From NCBI GenBank assembly GCA_018268935.1, contig JAFDVS010000065.1, positions 1 through 64,000 on the forward strand: 64,000 nt of DNA, written 5' to 3'. The translations under genes and the position numbers were made by a program. Below are positions 54,801 to 61,799 of this stretch, piece by piece (the stretch's first letter is position 1; each line of letters opens with the position of its first letter). The notes under the pieces are model-generated. The model had not been told where the DNA came from. It was given only the letters and a program-made list of their open reading frames with translations, and searched no databases. This DNA is from Acidobacteriota bacterium. GTDB taxonomy: Bacteria; Acidobacteriota; Terriglobia; Bryobacterales; Bryobacteraceae.

Positions 54801-55113
54801 CCTGCTGACCGACTTCGAGAATCACTTGAGGCACCGTGGCCTTCTTAAATCCACTCGCCTCGGCATCCACTCGATACGGCCCCGGATTCAACGGCGCAAT
54901 GCGGAAGTTGCCTGACTCGTCCGTGACCACCGACCGGGCGAGATTCGTTCCGGTATTCGTCGCGGTGACCTTGACGTTCGGCACCACTGCGCCCGTGGAG
55001 TCTTTCACAACTCCCGTCAACACAGCGGTAGGAACCTGTGCCGTAAGCGCGTAAGCACTAAGCAGCAGGCCCCAAAACAGGCGGCGGGTGTGCCCCTGAC
55101 TGAACAAAAACAT
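51850..55113 (-). CDS. Oar-type TonB-dependent receptor
   Basis: A 1087-residue outer-membrane receptor: signal peptide (RRLFWGLLLSAYALTAQ), carboxypeptidase-regulatory-like domain (LTGVVKDSTGAVVPNVKV to EASGFKKA), plug with LPLNGRNFMELTTLTAGI and VVTKSGTNALHGTLWEFMRN, and a barrel closing with RTIQFGLKFYW. Start ATG 55113 is set by SD AAGGAG (plus coordinates 55124-55129) ten bases upstream; an earlier Met would overlap the divergent TPR gene's promoter. The MFS gene overlaps its 3' end. It probably imports a sugar-acid or similar ligand. Confidence 0.93.
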   Translation of the reverse strand: MFLFSQGHTRRLFWGLLLSAYALTAQVPTAVLTGVVKDSTGAVVPNVKVTATNTGTNLARSVVTDESGNFRIAPLNPGPYRVDAEASGFKKATVPQVILEVGQQARIDVDLQVGDVTQTMEVTGRPSLVNTESGLIGGVINQSRVLSLPLNGRNFMELTTLTAGIAEGTGSAAIVNKRAPTAAGMPHQDNNYQLDGADNKEAFFNSWNLGPSVDAIQEFSIQVGQYSAEFGSGGGAVINVVTKSGTNALHGTLWEFMRNNVFDARNYFLTPTQTIAPLRRNQFGAAIGGPIIKNKMFLFGNYDATRIRSGSFRTGMVPTSTQLGGNFNGYSKAIRDIRTDPVVPFPNNIIPASRLDPISQALAKYYASPNNPNPAQNFSINASSSNTVDSGLFRYDWRMTDKHDLMVRYGIQNIDSYTPGTFPSVGGLIVPQKPQNLAVNVTSIVTSKLLNEFRVSYGRQIHRQRGQNSGNPIAANAGVPFAPKEGSGAGFVEGLGMSNTIFSALSEQQPWFLTVNSFQWYDGITWSQGKHNIKAGFDIRRHRADAFLGTRLNNSYTFTGQFSGDGFTDFLLGDIASSSVALSPNETGRFRRTILAGYVLDDWKVSPKLTLNVGLRYEYGQVPVEIGGLTPSFDPTLANGQGGLRFPKQNKNAEPFYRGVRPDLGFGYLDRETLFNSDKNNIAPRFGFAYRPMSGNRTVIRGGYGVFFSGPQLMNLVQNSVTGPPAQLWAGYTSALTRPTLTWAGDISNPNGSLATAIFGLLTGPENNWIDGYTQQWSLSVSQELSKTMVLEVQYLGSKGTHLENALDYNAVQPGAGALQQRLPFPKWNRVYGFNSSGAANYNALLVTAEKRMGKGLMFKGAYTWSKTLTKNGARSAGNVGQVQNPFDLRQNDGFSSDNIPHRFTGNFLYELPFGRGKALGSNLNKAVDFVLGGWTVSGIVTLHNGYHVASNIAAGNCNSSAQNLCRPDLIGDPLLGGNGLVTPRWNRDAFDWPLNTAKHPAQAPRFGSAITNLLRGNSVNSMDAGIFKNFVIKEHYRFEFRTEMFNALNHTNFATPNASVENPNFGRTFSTSIGPRTIQFGLKFYW

Positions 55114-55174
55114 GTAGCGTAAGCTCCTTTGCAAGACTGTCTGGGAACTTCTTCCTGGAAGCGGGTACTTAGAC

Positions 55175-55184
55175 ACTATATACT
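55175..55184. promoter_or_regulatory. Overlapping divergent -10 boxes
   Basis: Plus-strand TATACT at 55179-55184 ends seven bases before the ATG of the TPR gene at 55192; minus-strand TATAGT (plus 55175-55180) faces the receptor gene. The hexamers share two bases. The receptor has a leader of about 55 bases with a Shine-Dalgarno, the TPR gene none. Confidence 0.45.
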
Positions 55185-55191
55185 ATGGGCG

Positions 55192-56202
55192 ATGCACAGG
55201 CCTTCTCTGGCGGCCTTGTTCGTCCTCTTATCCGTTATTGCCCCGGCGCAAACCCCGGAACAGGACCTCAAGAAAGCACTCGCCGCCACCCCCCGCAACG
55301 CTCAACTTCACCTGCAATATGGGCTTTTTCTCTCCGACCAGGGGCGCATGAAGGAAGCAATCGATGAGTTCGCCGCCTCTCTCAAACTCAACCCCCGCCA
55401 GCCGGATGTTGTTTTCAACCTGGGCTTGGCCCTGCTCTCGGAAGGCCGCGCCACGGAAGCCCTGCAGCTTCTCGATAACCATCCGTCCGCCACGAGCGAT
55501 CATCTTTCATTGCGCGGCGCCGCCCTCAATGCGCTCGGCCGTTCCCCCGAAGCCGCGCAATCCCTCCGCCGCGCCGTTACACTCGATCCCAACAACCCCG
55601 ACACCCTCTACGATCTCGCCGTCACCCTTCTCCGCATCGATGCCCCCGCCGAAGCCGCGCAACTGCTCACCAAAGCCCGCACCCGTTTTCCCAAAGTCTC
55701 GAAGATCCACGCCGCTGCCGGCATGGCAGCATACGCCGGTGGCAAGAACGACGAAGCACTCCGCGCCTACGAAACCGCGGTCAGACTCGAACCGAACGCG
55801 GCCGATCTCTACGCCGCCCTCGGTGATGTCTACGATGCAGTCGGCGAACTACAGAAAGCCGAAGCCGCCTACGACAAAGCCGTCACCCTCGATCGCTCCT
55901 CCGCCGATTATTTCCTCAAATACGGCCGCAATCAGGCCAAGCTGCAAAAACCCGACCTCGCCGCCACATTGCTCCGCCAAGCCATCATCCTCGAACCCGC
56001 CAACCCCGAAGCCCACTTCGAACTCGGCAAACTCGCCGCCGCGCAATCCGACGACAAAACCGCCGCATCGCACTTCGAACAGGCCGTCAAAGCCAATCCA
56101 AATATGAAGCAAGGCTGGTATCAACTCGCGCTCAGCTACCGCCGCACCGGCCAGCAGGAAAAATCCAACTCCGCAATGGAGCAGTTCCGAAAACTACCAT
56201 GA
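55192..56202 (+). CDS. Secreted TPR protein
   Basis: A 336-residue exported protein: signal peptide (RPSLAALFVLLSVIAPAQ) and about nine tetratricopeptide repeats over residues 30-325, with typical sequences such as PRNAQLHLQYGLFLSDQGRM, PNNPDTLYDLAVTLLRID and PNAADLYAALGDVYDAVGEL. A scaffold for protein contacts in the periplasm. Met at 55192 begins directly with the signal peptide and sits seven bases after a TATACT. It overlaps the sialidase-like gene by four bases (ATGA). Confidence 0.85.
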   Translation: MHRPSLAALFVLLSVIAPAQTPEQDLKKALAATPRNAQLHLQYGLFLSDQGRMKEAIDEFAASLKLNPRQPDVVFNLGLALLSEGRATEALQLLDNHPSATSDHLSLRGAALNALGRSPEAAQSLRRAVTLDPNNPDTLYDLAVTLLRIDAPAEAAQLLTKARTRFPKVSKIHAAAGMAAYAGGKNDEALRAYETAVRLEPNAADLYAALGDVYDAVGELQKAEAAYDKAVTLDRSSADYFLKYGRNQAKLQKPDLAATLLRQAIILEPANPEAHFELGKLAAAQSDDKTAASHFEQAVKANPNMKQGWYQLALSYRRTGQQEKSNSAMEQFRKLP

Positions 56203-57260
56203 ATCGTTTCTTTCTCTTCCTGATCACCGCTGCCGCACTCGCTGCAGCCGCTGACTTCCCCAACCAGGTCATCACCAAGGGCCTCGGCTACTTCCCCGTC
56301 GCCATCGGGCTCAAGAACGGCGACGTGCTCGCCGTCATCCGCGCCGGCGCGCCGCACATCGGAGTCAAAGGGCGCCTCGATCTCATCCGCTCCTCCGACG
56401 GCGGCAAAACATGGTCCGCGCCCTGGACCGCCATCGACGAACAATTCGATGACCGCAATCCCGCCCTGGGCCAATTGAAAGACGGCACCATTATCCTCTC
56501 GTATGCCATCGCATCCGGCTACGATGAAACCGGCCTCCGCTTCAAAGGCGGCCGCAACGACCGCATCTTCGACGGCGTCTACCTCATCTTCTCCAAGGAC
56601 AACGGGAAAACCTGGTCCAAACCCATCCGCGACGCAGCCATCCACCAGTTCTACGCCAACAAAGGCCACATCTCGCCCTACGGAAAAATCATCCAGCTCC
56701 CTGATGGCGCCGTCGTCATGGCCGTCTACTTCGAATTCTTCGATGCCCGTGGCAATCAGAGCTACATCTTCACCTCGAAGGACAATGGCAAAACCTGGGG
56801 CAACCCCGTTCTCCTCGGCGAGCACTTCAACGAAACCGGCATCCAGCGCCTGAAAGACGGCCGTCTCCTCGCCGCCATGCGTTCGGAAAAAGGTGGCCAC
56901 ATCGCCATCACCGAATCCACCGATCAAGGCAAGACCTGGTCCAAGCCCAACCAGATCACCGCCGATAGTGAGCACCCAGCCGATCTCATTCAACTCCGTG
57001 ATGGCCGCGTGCTGATGGTCTTCGGCGAACGCAACGCACCCCGAGGCGTCCACGCCATGATCAGCCCCGACGGCCGCGCCTGGGAAAAAGGCAAACATAT
57101 CGTTCTCTCCGATTCCGCCCCCAACGGCGATTGCGGCTACCCCAGTTCCGTCGAAGTGGGCAAAGGCAAAGTGGTCACCCTCTACTATCAAGTGGACGAC
57201 GCCAAGAACGCCCTCGCTACTTCCACCTCCCGCGCCGTCGTCTGGGACGTCCCGAAATGA
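56199..57260 (+). CDS. Secreted sialidase-like BNR-repeat protein
   Basis: A 353-residue exported propeller with a signal peptide (FFLFLITAAALAAAA) and repeated Asp boxes: SSDGGKTWS, SKDNGKTWS, SKDNGKTWG and STDQGKTWS. These mark a GH33-type or BNR fold. The classical sialidase Arg triad and RIP motif are not clear, so the enzyme activity is uncertain; it may act on another acidic sugar. Co-translated with the TPR protein. Confidence 0.85.
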   Translation: MNRFFLFLITAAALAAAADFPNQVITKGLGYFPVAIGLKNGDVLAVIRAGAPHIGVKGRLDLIRSSDGGKTWSAPWTAIDEQFDDRNPALGQLKDGTIILSYAIASGYDETGLRFKGGRNDRIFDGVYLIFSKDNGKTWSKPIRDAAIHQFYANKGHISPYGKIIQLPDGAVVMAVYFEFFDARGNQSYIFTSKDNGKTWGNPVLLGEHFNETGIQRLKDGRLLAAMRSEKGGHIAITESTDQGKTWSKPNQITADSEHPADLIQLRDGRVLMVFGERNAPRGVHAMISPDGRAWEKGKHIVLSDSAPNGDCGYPSSVEVGKGKVVTLYYQVDDAKNALATSTSRAVVWDVPK

Positions 57261-57303
57261 ATACGTAGTACGAAACCTGTCGCGCAGGGGGAGTTCCACC
57301 ATT

Positions 57304-57331
57304 TTGCAAACTTCTTGCGCTGGACTTGCAA
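57304..57331. repeat. TTGC motifs at 11-base spacing
   Basis: TTGCAA at 57304, TTGCGC at 57315 and TTGCAA at 57326 start exactly 11 bases apart, about one helical turn. The last lies in a perfect 12-base palindrome GACTTGCAAGTC (57323-57334). They are upstream of the -10 box of the next gene. Confidence 0.45.
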
Positions 57332-57400
57332 GTCTAACGAAATCCACCGTTTCCAGGAACGTTGCCTATACGAAGCTGACGTGGAATATCGCTCCTGACT

Positions 57401-57406
57401 TATAAT
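57401..57406 (+). promoter_or_regulatory. Consensus -10 box of the accessory gene
   Basis: TATAAT exactly matches the consensus, with a predicted start near 57413 and a leader of about 13 bases. No good -35 is visible. Confidence 0.55.
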
Positions 57407-57425
57407 TAGCCAACGGTAACTTCGA

Positions 57426-58595
57426 ATGGGCAGAGCATTAGCTGGGCTATATTATCCTTTCTCGAGGTGCGTCCAGCCAGCTTCGATGAAGCAGATGCTA
57501 TTGGTTTTTGATGAAATTACGTTTGTCGACCCGGTGGACGACCATCAATGGAGAGCGAAGCTCTTCAACGACCTTGAAGCGCACGACGGCGAATTCGCCG
57601 CATACAAGGAGGTGAATCGCGAACTCCCTATGCTTATTGAACAGGGATGCATTAAGAGGGTTACACCTTCCACCGGTAGCGGCGCATTCAACCTTGCGGC
57701 TAACTCAGCCTTGGCAGATCTTATGGACAGAGAGTGGGTGGAAGAAGCATCCACCCCAAGCAGGTATTCAATGCCGAGCATCCCATACGCTGGTCAAAGC
57801 TCGTGGCAAGCCTTTAAGCCCAAGCTTCCAAGCAGATTCCTTGAAGCACTGCAGCGCAACAGGGAATTCCATTCGCATCTCCTTCGCAAAGGGGACGCCA
57901 ACCTTGCCTGGAGTCTCTCGTATGCAGCCGGTTCAGCAATAGCCATCAGTCTCCACCTAGAATTGGCTGAGAAACTGAACCTTGCGCCTGTCACAGATAG
58001 TGCGATGCATCATCGGCTAATGCTCATGAAGGCAGGGCGAACTTTGGGGGAAGATACTTCTACTAGCCCGCTTCCAGACAGAGTCGTCCGTCATCTCGCA
58101 ATAGAAACAGCTTCCGTTCTACTTTCACAAACGCTGTCCGAGGAACATCTCAATCGAGCGACGTTCGAGCAGATCATTCGATTCCGCGAGGAGACTGCAG
58201 CTCTTCGCAGGCATTTCGTTGACGACCTGGAATTGAGATTTGGTCAATTACGCGCTGTCCCCTCCGCAAGAGAGTGGATTGTTGTAGCACGGCAGGTGCT
58301 CTCGGGTATTCAGGCCGAACTTAGGAAATACGATGCTGAATTTGCCGCCGGAAGGTTGAAGGTTTGGCCAGGCATCCTGAGAGCCACTACAAACACCGTG
58401 GCTGCCGGCAGTCTCGCAGCAATTGGGCTCGCCTTGATTCCAGCTCCGCATGCACTGTTGGCTGGGGGGCTAACGACCTTGGCAGCAGGGGCAGTTGCGG
58501 CACGATTTGAATGGGCGGCAGAGCGGGCTCGCCTGGAAAAGTCTGCGTCGCCGTCAGTGGCCTACCTTTCAACTGTCCGCAAACATTGGCAATAG
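57426..58595 (+). CDS. Accessory protein of unknown function, lower-GC
   Basis: A 389-residue protein I cannot assign with certainty. The N-terminal part (LAGLYYPFSRCVQPASMKQM, LLVFDEITFVDP) resembles proteins that open with a YYPF motif and a DEI/DPV segment, such as the DUF6236-type group, but this is weak. A hydrophobic Ala/Gly-rich stretch (residues about 330-365, AAGSLAAIGLALIPAPHALL) could span a membrane twice. Its codon use (for example ATT, TTA, GAA, CTT) is less GC-biased than all neighbours, and a consensus TATAAT and AT-rich flanks surround it, which suggests recent acquisition. No mobility gene is adjacent. Confidence 0.78.
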   Translation: MGRALAGLYYPFSRCVQPASMKQMLLVFDEITFVDPVDDHQWRAKLFNDLEAHDGEFAAYKEVNRELPMLIEQGCIKRVTPSTGSGAFNLAANSALADLMDREWVEEASTPSRYSMPSIPYAGQSSWQAFKPKLPSRFLEALQRNREFHSHLLRKGDANLAWSLSYAAGSAIAISLHLELAEKLNLAPVTDSAMHHRLMLMKAGRTLGEDTSTSPLPDRVVRHLAIETASVLLSQTLSEEHLNRATFEQIIRFREETAALRRHFVDDLELRFGQLRAVPSAREWIVVARQVLSGIQAELRKYDAEFAAGRLKVWPGILRATTNTVAAGSLAAIGLALIPAPHALLAGGLTTLAAGAVAARFEWAAERARLEKSASPSVAYLSTVRKHWQ

Positions 58596-58675
58596 TCTGT
58601 CGCATTCGGTCGCCGTCGCACGATAGCCTTTATTTAGGAACACAATTCAAAGGAAGCACCCGCATCGCTCGGAAC

Positions 58676-58697
58676 TCAACTAATTCTCAACTAATTC
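58676..58697. repeat. Tandem 11-base repeat upstream of copper operon
   Basis: TCAACTAATTC occurs twice in perfect tandem (58676-58686, 58687-58697). GGAAC, a typical ECF -35 element, lies immediately before it (58671-58675) and again at 58637-58641. Possibly part of the control region of the copper genes. Confidence 0.45.
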
Positions 58698-58739
58698 CCC
58701 CCTACTGTAAGGTTTGTCAGGGGCCTCCGTCAGCACCTA

Positions 58740-58761
58740 TGCAAGCCCACTTGCAAAGGAG
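58740..58761 (+). promoter_or_regulatory. Hairpin abutting the Shine-Dalgarno of the cupredoxin gene
   Basis: TGCAAG (58740-58745), loop CCCA, CTTGCA (58750-58755) form a perfect six-base stem; the Shine-Dalgarno AAGGAG follows at 58756-58761, seven bases before the ATG at 58769. The hairpin could influence translation. Confidence 0.45.
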
Positions 58762-58768
58762 CTAAACA

Positions 58769-59143
58769 ATGAACCCCTGGATCATCGCGCTGGCCGGAAC
58801 AGCCGCCATCGCGCTCGTCAACTGGTACTTCTTCCTCGCCCCGAAAGCGGTCGCCAACGCCCAAACCACCGCCGGCGGCACGCAGGAAGTGAACATCGAC
58901 GTCGAAGGCGGCTACACGCCCTCTCAAGTCCGCGTCAAATCCGGCGCCCCAGTCCGCCTCGTCTTCCATCGCAAGGAAAAATCCCCTTGCTCAGAAGAGC
59001 TGGTAATCAGCGAGCTAGGCATCCGCCGATTCCTGAAACCCTTCGAGAAGACCATCATCGAGTTCACCCCAACCCAACCCGGCAGTCTTCCGTTTACCTG
59101 CGGCATGAACATGCTCCGGGGCAACATTCAGGTGGAGGGCTAA
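58769..59143 (+). CDS. Membrane-anchored cupredoxin
   Basis: A 124-residue protein with an N-terminal membrane helix (PWIIALAGTAAIALVNWYFFL) and a cupredoxin-like domain. Likely copper ligands are Cys74 (KSPCSEELV) and Cys111, Met113 and Met115 (FTCGMNM). The usual C-terminal cupredoxin loop is present (FTPTQPGSLPFTCGM). It would bind copper outside the inner membrane and hand it on or off with the CopA ATPase encoded four bases downstream. Strong SD at 58756-58761. Confidence 0.85.
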   Translation: MNPWIIALAGTAAIALVNWYFFLAPKAVANAQTTAGGTQEVNIDVEGGYTPSQVRVKSGAPVRLVFHRKEKSPCSEELVISELGIRRFLKPFEKTIIEFTPTQPGSLPFTCGMNMLRGNIQVEG

Positions 59144-59147
59144 CAAC

Positions 59148-61175
59148 ATGGAACAGACAAAATGTTGCGGATGCTGCAAGCCGCCCGAACCGAAGCCCGG
59201 CACGGACGCCAACACCATCGCCAACGAGCAAGCTGCTCAGGAGCAAGCCCACGCGGAAGAACTCCGCGACCTCCGCCGCAAAGCCATCCTCAGCGGCTTA
59301 TTCGGAGCCTTCGCCATGCTCTACACCGGACCCGCCATGCATTGGGTCATGCTGGCCATCACTACCGTGGTGGCCGGCTGGGCCGGCCGCGATTTCTACA
59401 CCCGGGCCTACACCGCCCTCCGCCATCGCACTGCCGACATGAACACCTTAATCGCCATCGGCACCGCAGCAGCTTACCTCTATTCCCTCGCGGTCACACT
59501 CGCCCCGGCATACTTCCATCACCACGGGGTCTACTACGAAGCGGTCATCATGATCATCGCTCTCGTCCTCACGGGCAGTCTGCTCGAAAGCCGTGCCCGC
59601 GCCAAAACCTCCGACGCCCTGAAGAAGCTTCTCTCCCTGCAACCCACCGAAGCCCTCGTGCTGCGCAACAGCCAGGAACAAAGCGTCCCCATCGCCCAGG
59701 TGCGCATCGGGGACACCGTCCTCGTCAAACCCGGCGAGCGCATCCCCGTAGACGGCACAATCACCGAAGGCAACAGCGCCGTCGATGAATCCATGCTCAC
59801 CGGCGAGCCGCTGCCCGTAGAGAAAACCTCCGGCGACCGCCTCATCGGAGGCACCCTCAACCGCATGGGCGCCCTTCAATACACCGTCACCGCCACCGGA
59901 GCAGACAGCGCCCTCGCGCAAATCGTCAAGCTCATGCGCCAGGCACAGGCCTCCCGCGCTCCGATGCAAAAACTCGCCGATCGCATCAGCGCCGTCTTCG
60001 TCCCCGTAGTCATCTCCATTGCCATCGCGACGTTCGTCGCCTGGATGTTGCTCGCCCCCGAAAAAGGCGTGATCCCCGCCCTCAGCGCAGCCGTTGCCGT
60101 GCTCATCATCGCCTGTCCCTGTGCGGTCGGACTCGCCGTGCCCACAGCAGTTACCGTCGCCGTCGGCAAAGGCGCCGAATCGGGAGTCCTCTTCAAAGGC
60201 GGCGAAGCGTTGGAAAAAATCACCCGCATCGACACAGTGGTCCTCGACAAAACCGGCACCATCACCGAAGGCCGCCCCACGGTCAACGAAATCACCACCA
60301 CCGGAGCCTTCCACCAAACACAGGTCCTCGCCATCGCCGCCGCTGTGGAACGACTCTCCGAACACCCTCTCGCCGAAGCCATCACCAAAGCAACAATCGA
60401 GCAATCCCTCACCATCCCGCACGCCACTGATTTCCTGGCCATCCCCGGACTCGGCGCAACCGCCATCGTCAACGGCCGCCGCACCCTCATCGGCAATCAG
60501 AAGCTCATGGATCAATCCGGCATTGACTTCGGCCATCTCGCCCTCACCGCCGATCGACTGGCTGCGCAGGGCAACACGCCATTATTCCTCGCCGTCGATC
60601 AACAACCCGCCGCCATCATCAGCGTCGCCGACACCATCAAAGCCACATCCATCCCCGCCATCCGCAAGCTCCAGGCCCGAGGCATGCGTCTCCTCATGCT
60701 CACCGGCGATCGCAAGGCCACCGCCGAAGCTATCGCCCGCCAGGCAGGCATCGCTGAAGTCATCGCTGGAGTCCTACCTGCCGGGAAAACCGAGGCCATC
60801 GTGAAGCTCCAACGCCAGGGCCGCACCGTGGCCATGGTCGGCGACGGCGTCAATGACGCACCCGCGCTAGCCCAGGCCGACGCAGGCCTCGCCATGGCTT
60901 CGGGCTCCGACATCGCCGCCGAAGCCTCCGATGTCACCCTCATGCGCAGCGATCTCGAAGGCGTCGTCTCCGCCATCACTCTCGCCCAGCGCACCGTCCG
61001 AGTCATGAAACAAAACCTCGGCTGGGCGTTTTTATACAACGTCATCGGCATCCCCGTCGCCGCCGGAGTGCTCTACCCGTTCTTCGAACTGCAGCTCACT
61101 CCTACGATGGCAGGCGCAGCCATGGCCCTCTCCTCTGCCAGCGTGGTTGCCAACAGCCTTCGACTCCGCTCTTGA
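59148..61175 (+). CDS. copA: Copper-translocating P1B-type ATPase (CopA-like)
   Basis: A 675-residue copper exporter in the inner membrane. The N-terminal HMA domain is missing; instead Cys6, 7, 9 and 10 form a CCGCC motif. Core motifs: TGE loop (MLTGEPLPVEK), CPC at residues 323-325 (ACPCAVGL), DKTGT from Asp367, HP in SEHPLAEA and GDGVNDAPA from 565. The last helices (YNVIGIPVAAG, MAGAAMALSSASVVANS) carry the Met/Ser pattern of Cu(I) pumps. It follows the cupredoxin after four bases; its stop overlaps a possible TTG start of the sigma factor gene. Expected role is Cu(I) efflux to the periplasm. Confidence 0.93.
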   Translation: MEQTKCCGCCKPPEPKPGTDANTIANEQAAQEQAHAEELRDLRRKAILSGLFGAFAMLYTGPAMHWVMLAITTVVAGWAGRDFYTRAYTALRHRTADMNTLIAIGTAAAYLYSLAVTLAPAYFHHHGVYYEAVIMIIALVLTGSLLESRARAKTSDALKKLLSLQPTEALVLRNSQEQSVPIAQVRIGDTVLVKPGERIPVDGTITEGNSAVDESMLTGEPLPVEKTSGDRLIGGTLNRMGALQYTVTATGADSALAQIVKLMRQAQASRAPMQKLADRISAVFVPVVISIAIATFVAWMLLAPEKGVIPALSAAVAVLIIACPCAVGLAVPTAVTVAVGKGAESGVLFKGGEALEKITRIDTVVLDKTGTITEGRPTVNEITTTGAFHQTQVLAIAAAVERLSEHPLAEAITKATIEQSLTIPHATDFLAIPGLGATAIVNGRRTLIGNQKLMDQSGIDFGHLALTADRLAAQGNTPLFLAVDQQPAAIISVADTIKATSIPAIRKLQARGMRLLMLTGDRKATAEAIARQAGIAEVIAGVLPAGKTEAIVKLQRQGRTVAMVGDGVNDAPALAQADAGLAMASGSDIAAEASDVTLMRSDLEGVVSAITLAQRTVRVMKQNLGWAFLYNVIGIPVAAGVLYPFFELQLTPTMAGAAMALSSASVVANSLRLRS

Positions 61176-61756
61176 CAGCCGTGTTAGGCTTCCCTTGGAT
61201 GCAGGACGCACTCTCACCAGACGCAATGGCGAAGCTCCTCGAAAGCCGCCGCCAGTTCCTCGCCTTCCTCAAAGCCAGAGTCGATTCCGAAGCCGCCGCC
61301 GAAGATATTCTGCAGGCGGCTTTCGTCCGTGGTCTGGAGAAGGGCGGCGCCCTCCGCGACGAAGAAAACGTCGTCGCCTGGTTCTACCGCCTCCTCCGCA
61401 ACGCCATCATCGATTACTACCGCCACCGCGCCTCCTCCACCCGCGTCGCCGATCAACTCGTCCACCACCTCGAAACCCATCAGGAGCCCGACGAACCCTT
61501 CCACGGCGGCATCTGCCACTGCGTCAAAGGGTTGCTTCAAACATTGAAACCTGAGTACCGCGAAGCGATTGAATCCGTCGATCTCAATGACCAGTCTCTC
61601 GCCGGACTCGCCGCTCATGCAGGCATCTCAGCAAACAACGCCGCAGTCCGAGTCCACCGCGCCCGCGAAGCCCTCCGCAAGCAGGTCACCACGGCCTGCG
61701 GTATGTGCGCCACACACGGCTGCCTCGATTGCCACTGCCGCAAAAATAACCTGTAA
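61172..61756 (+). CDS. CorE-like ECF sigma factor with Cys-rich C-terminus
   Basis: A 194-residue sigma factor with sigma2 (AAEDILQAAFVRGLEK, VVAWFYRLLRNAIIDYYRH) and sigma4 (LLQTLKPEYREAIESVDL, AHAGISANNAAVRVHRAREA) regions. A CxC motif (Cys115, Cys117) lies in the linker and five Cys (176, 179, 184, 187, 189) in the tail CGMCATHGCLDCHC. This pattern is that of CorE-type (ECF44) factors, in which the linker CxC and the Cys-rich tail sense copper without an anti-sigma factor (known from Myxococcus CorE). Its place right after copA supports copper control. Start uncertain: TTG 61172 overlaps the copA stop; GTG 61181 and ATG 61199 are alternatives. Confidence 0.85.
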   Translation: MTAVLGFPWMQDALSPDAMAKLLESRRQFLAFLKARVDSEAAAEDILQAAFVRGLEKGGALRDEENVVAWFYRLLRNAIIDYYRHRASSTRVADQLVHHLETHQEPDEPFHGGICHCVKGLLQTLKPEYREAIESVDLNDQSLAGLAAHAGISANNAAVRVHRAREALRKQVTTACGMCATHGCLDCHCRKNNL

Positions 61757-61799
61757 GAAACAAGAACCATGTTCGTCAGCCTCAACAAGAAAGACGAAC

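Noticed and set aside
57324..58756. The 8-base word ACTTGCAA on both sides of the lower-GC gene (57324-57331 and 58749-58756), as a possible target-site duplication.
   Set aside because: Eight shared bases between two flanks of about 170 bases each is not unlikely by chance, each copy belongs to a local palindrome or hairpin, and there is no transposase or terminal repeat.
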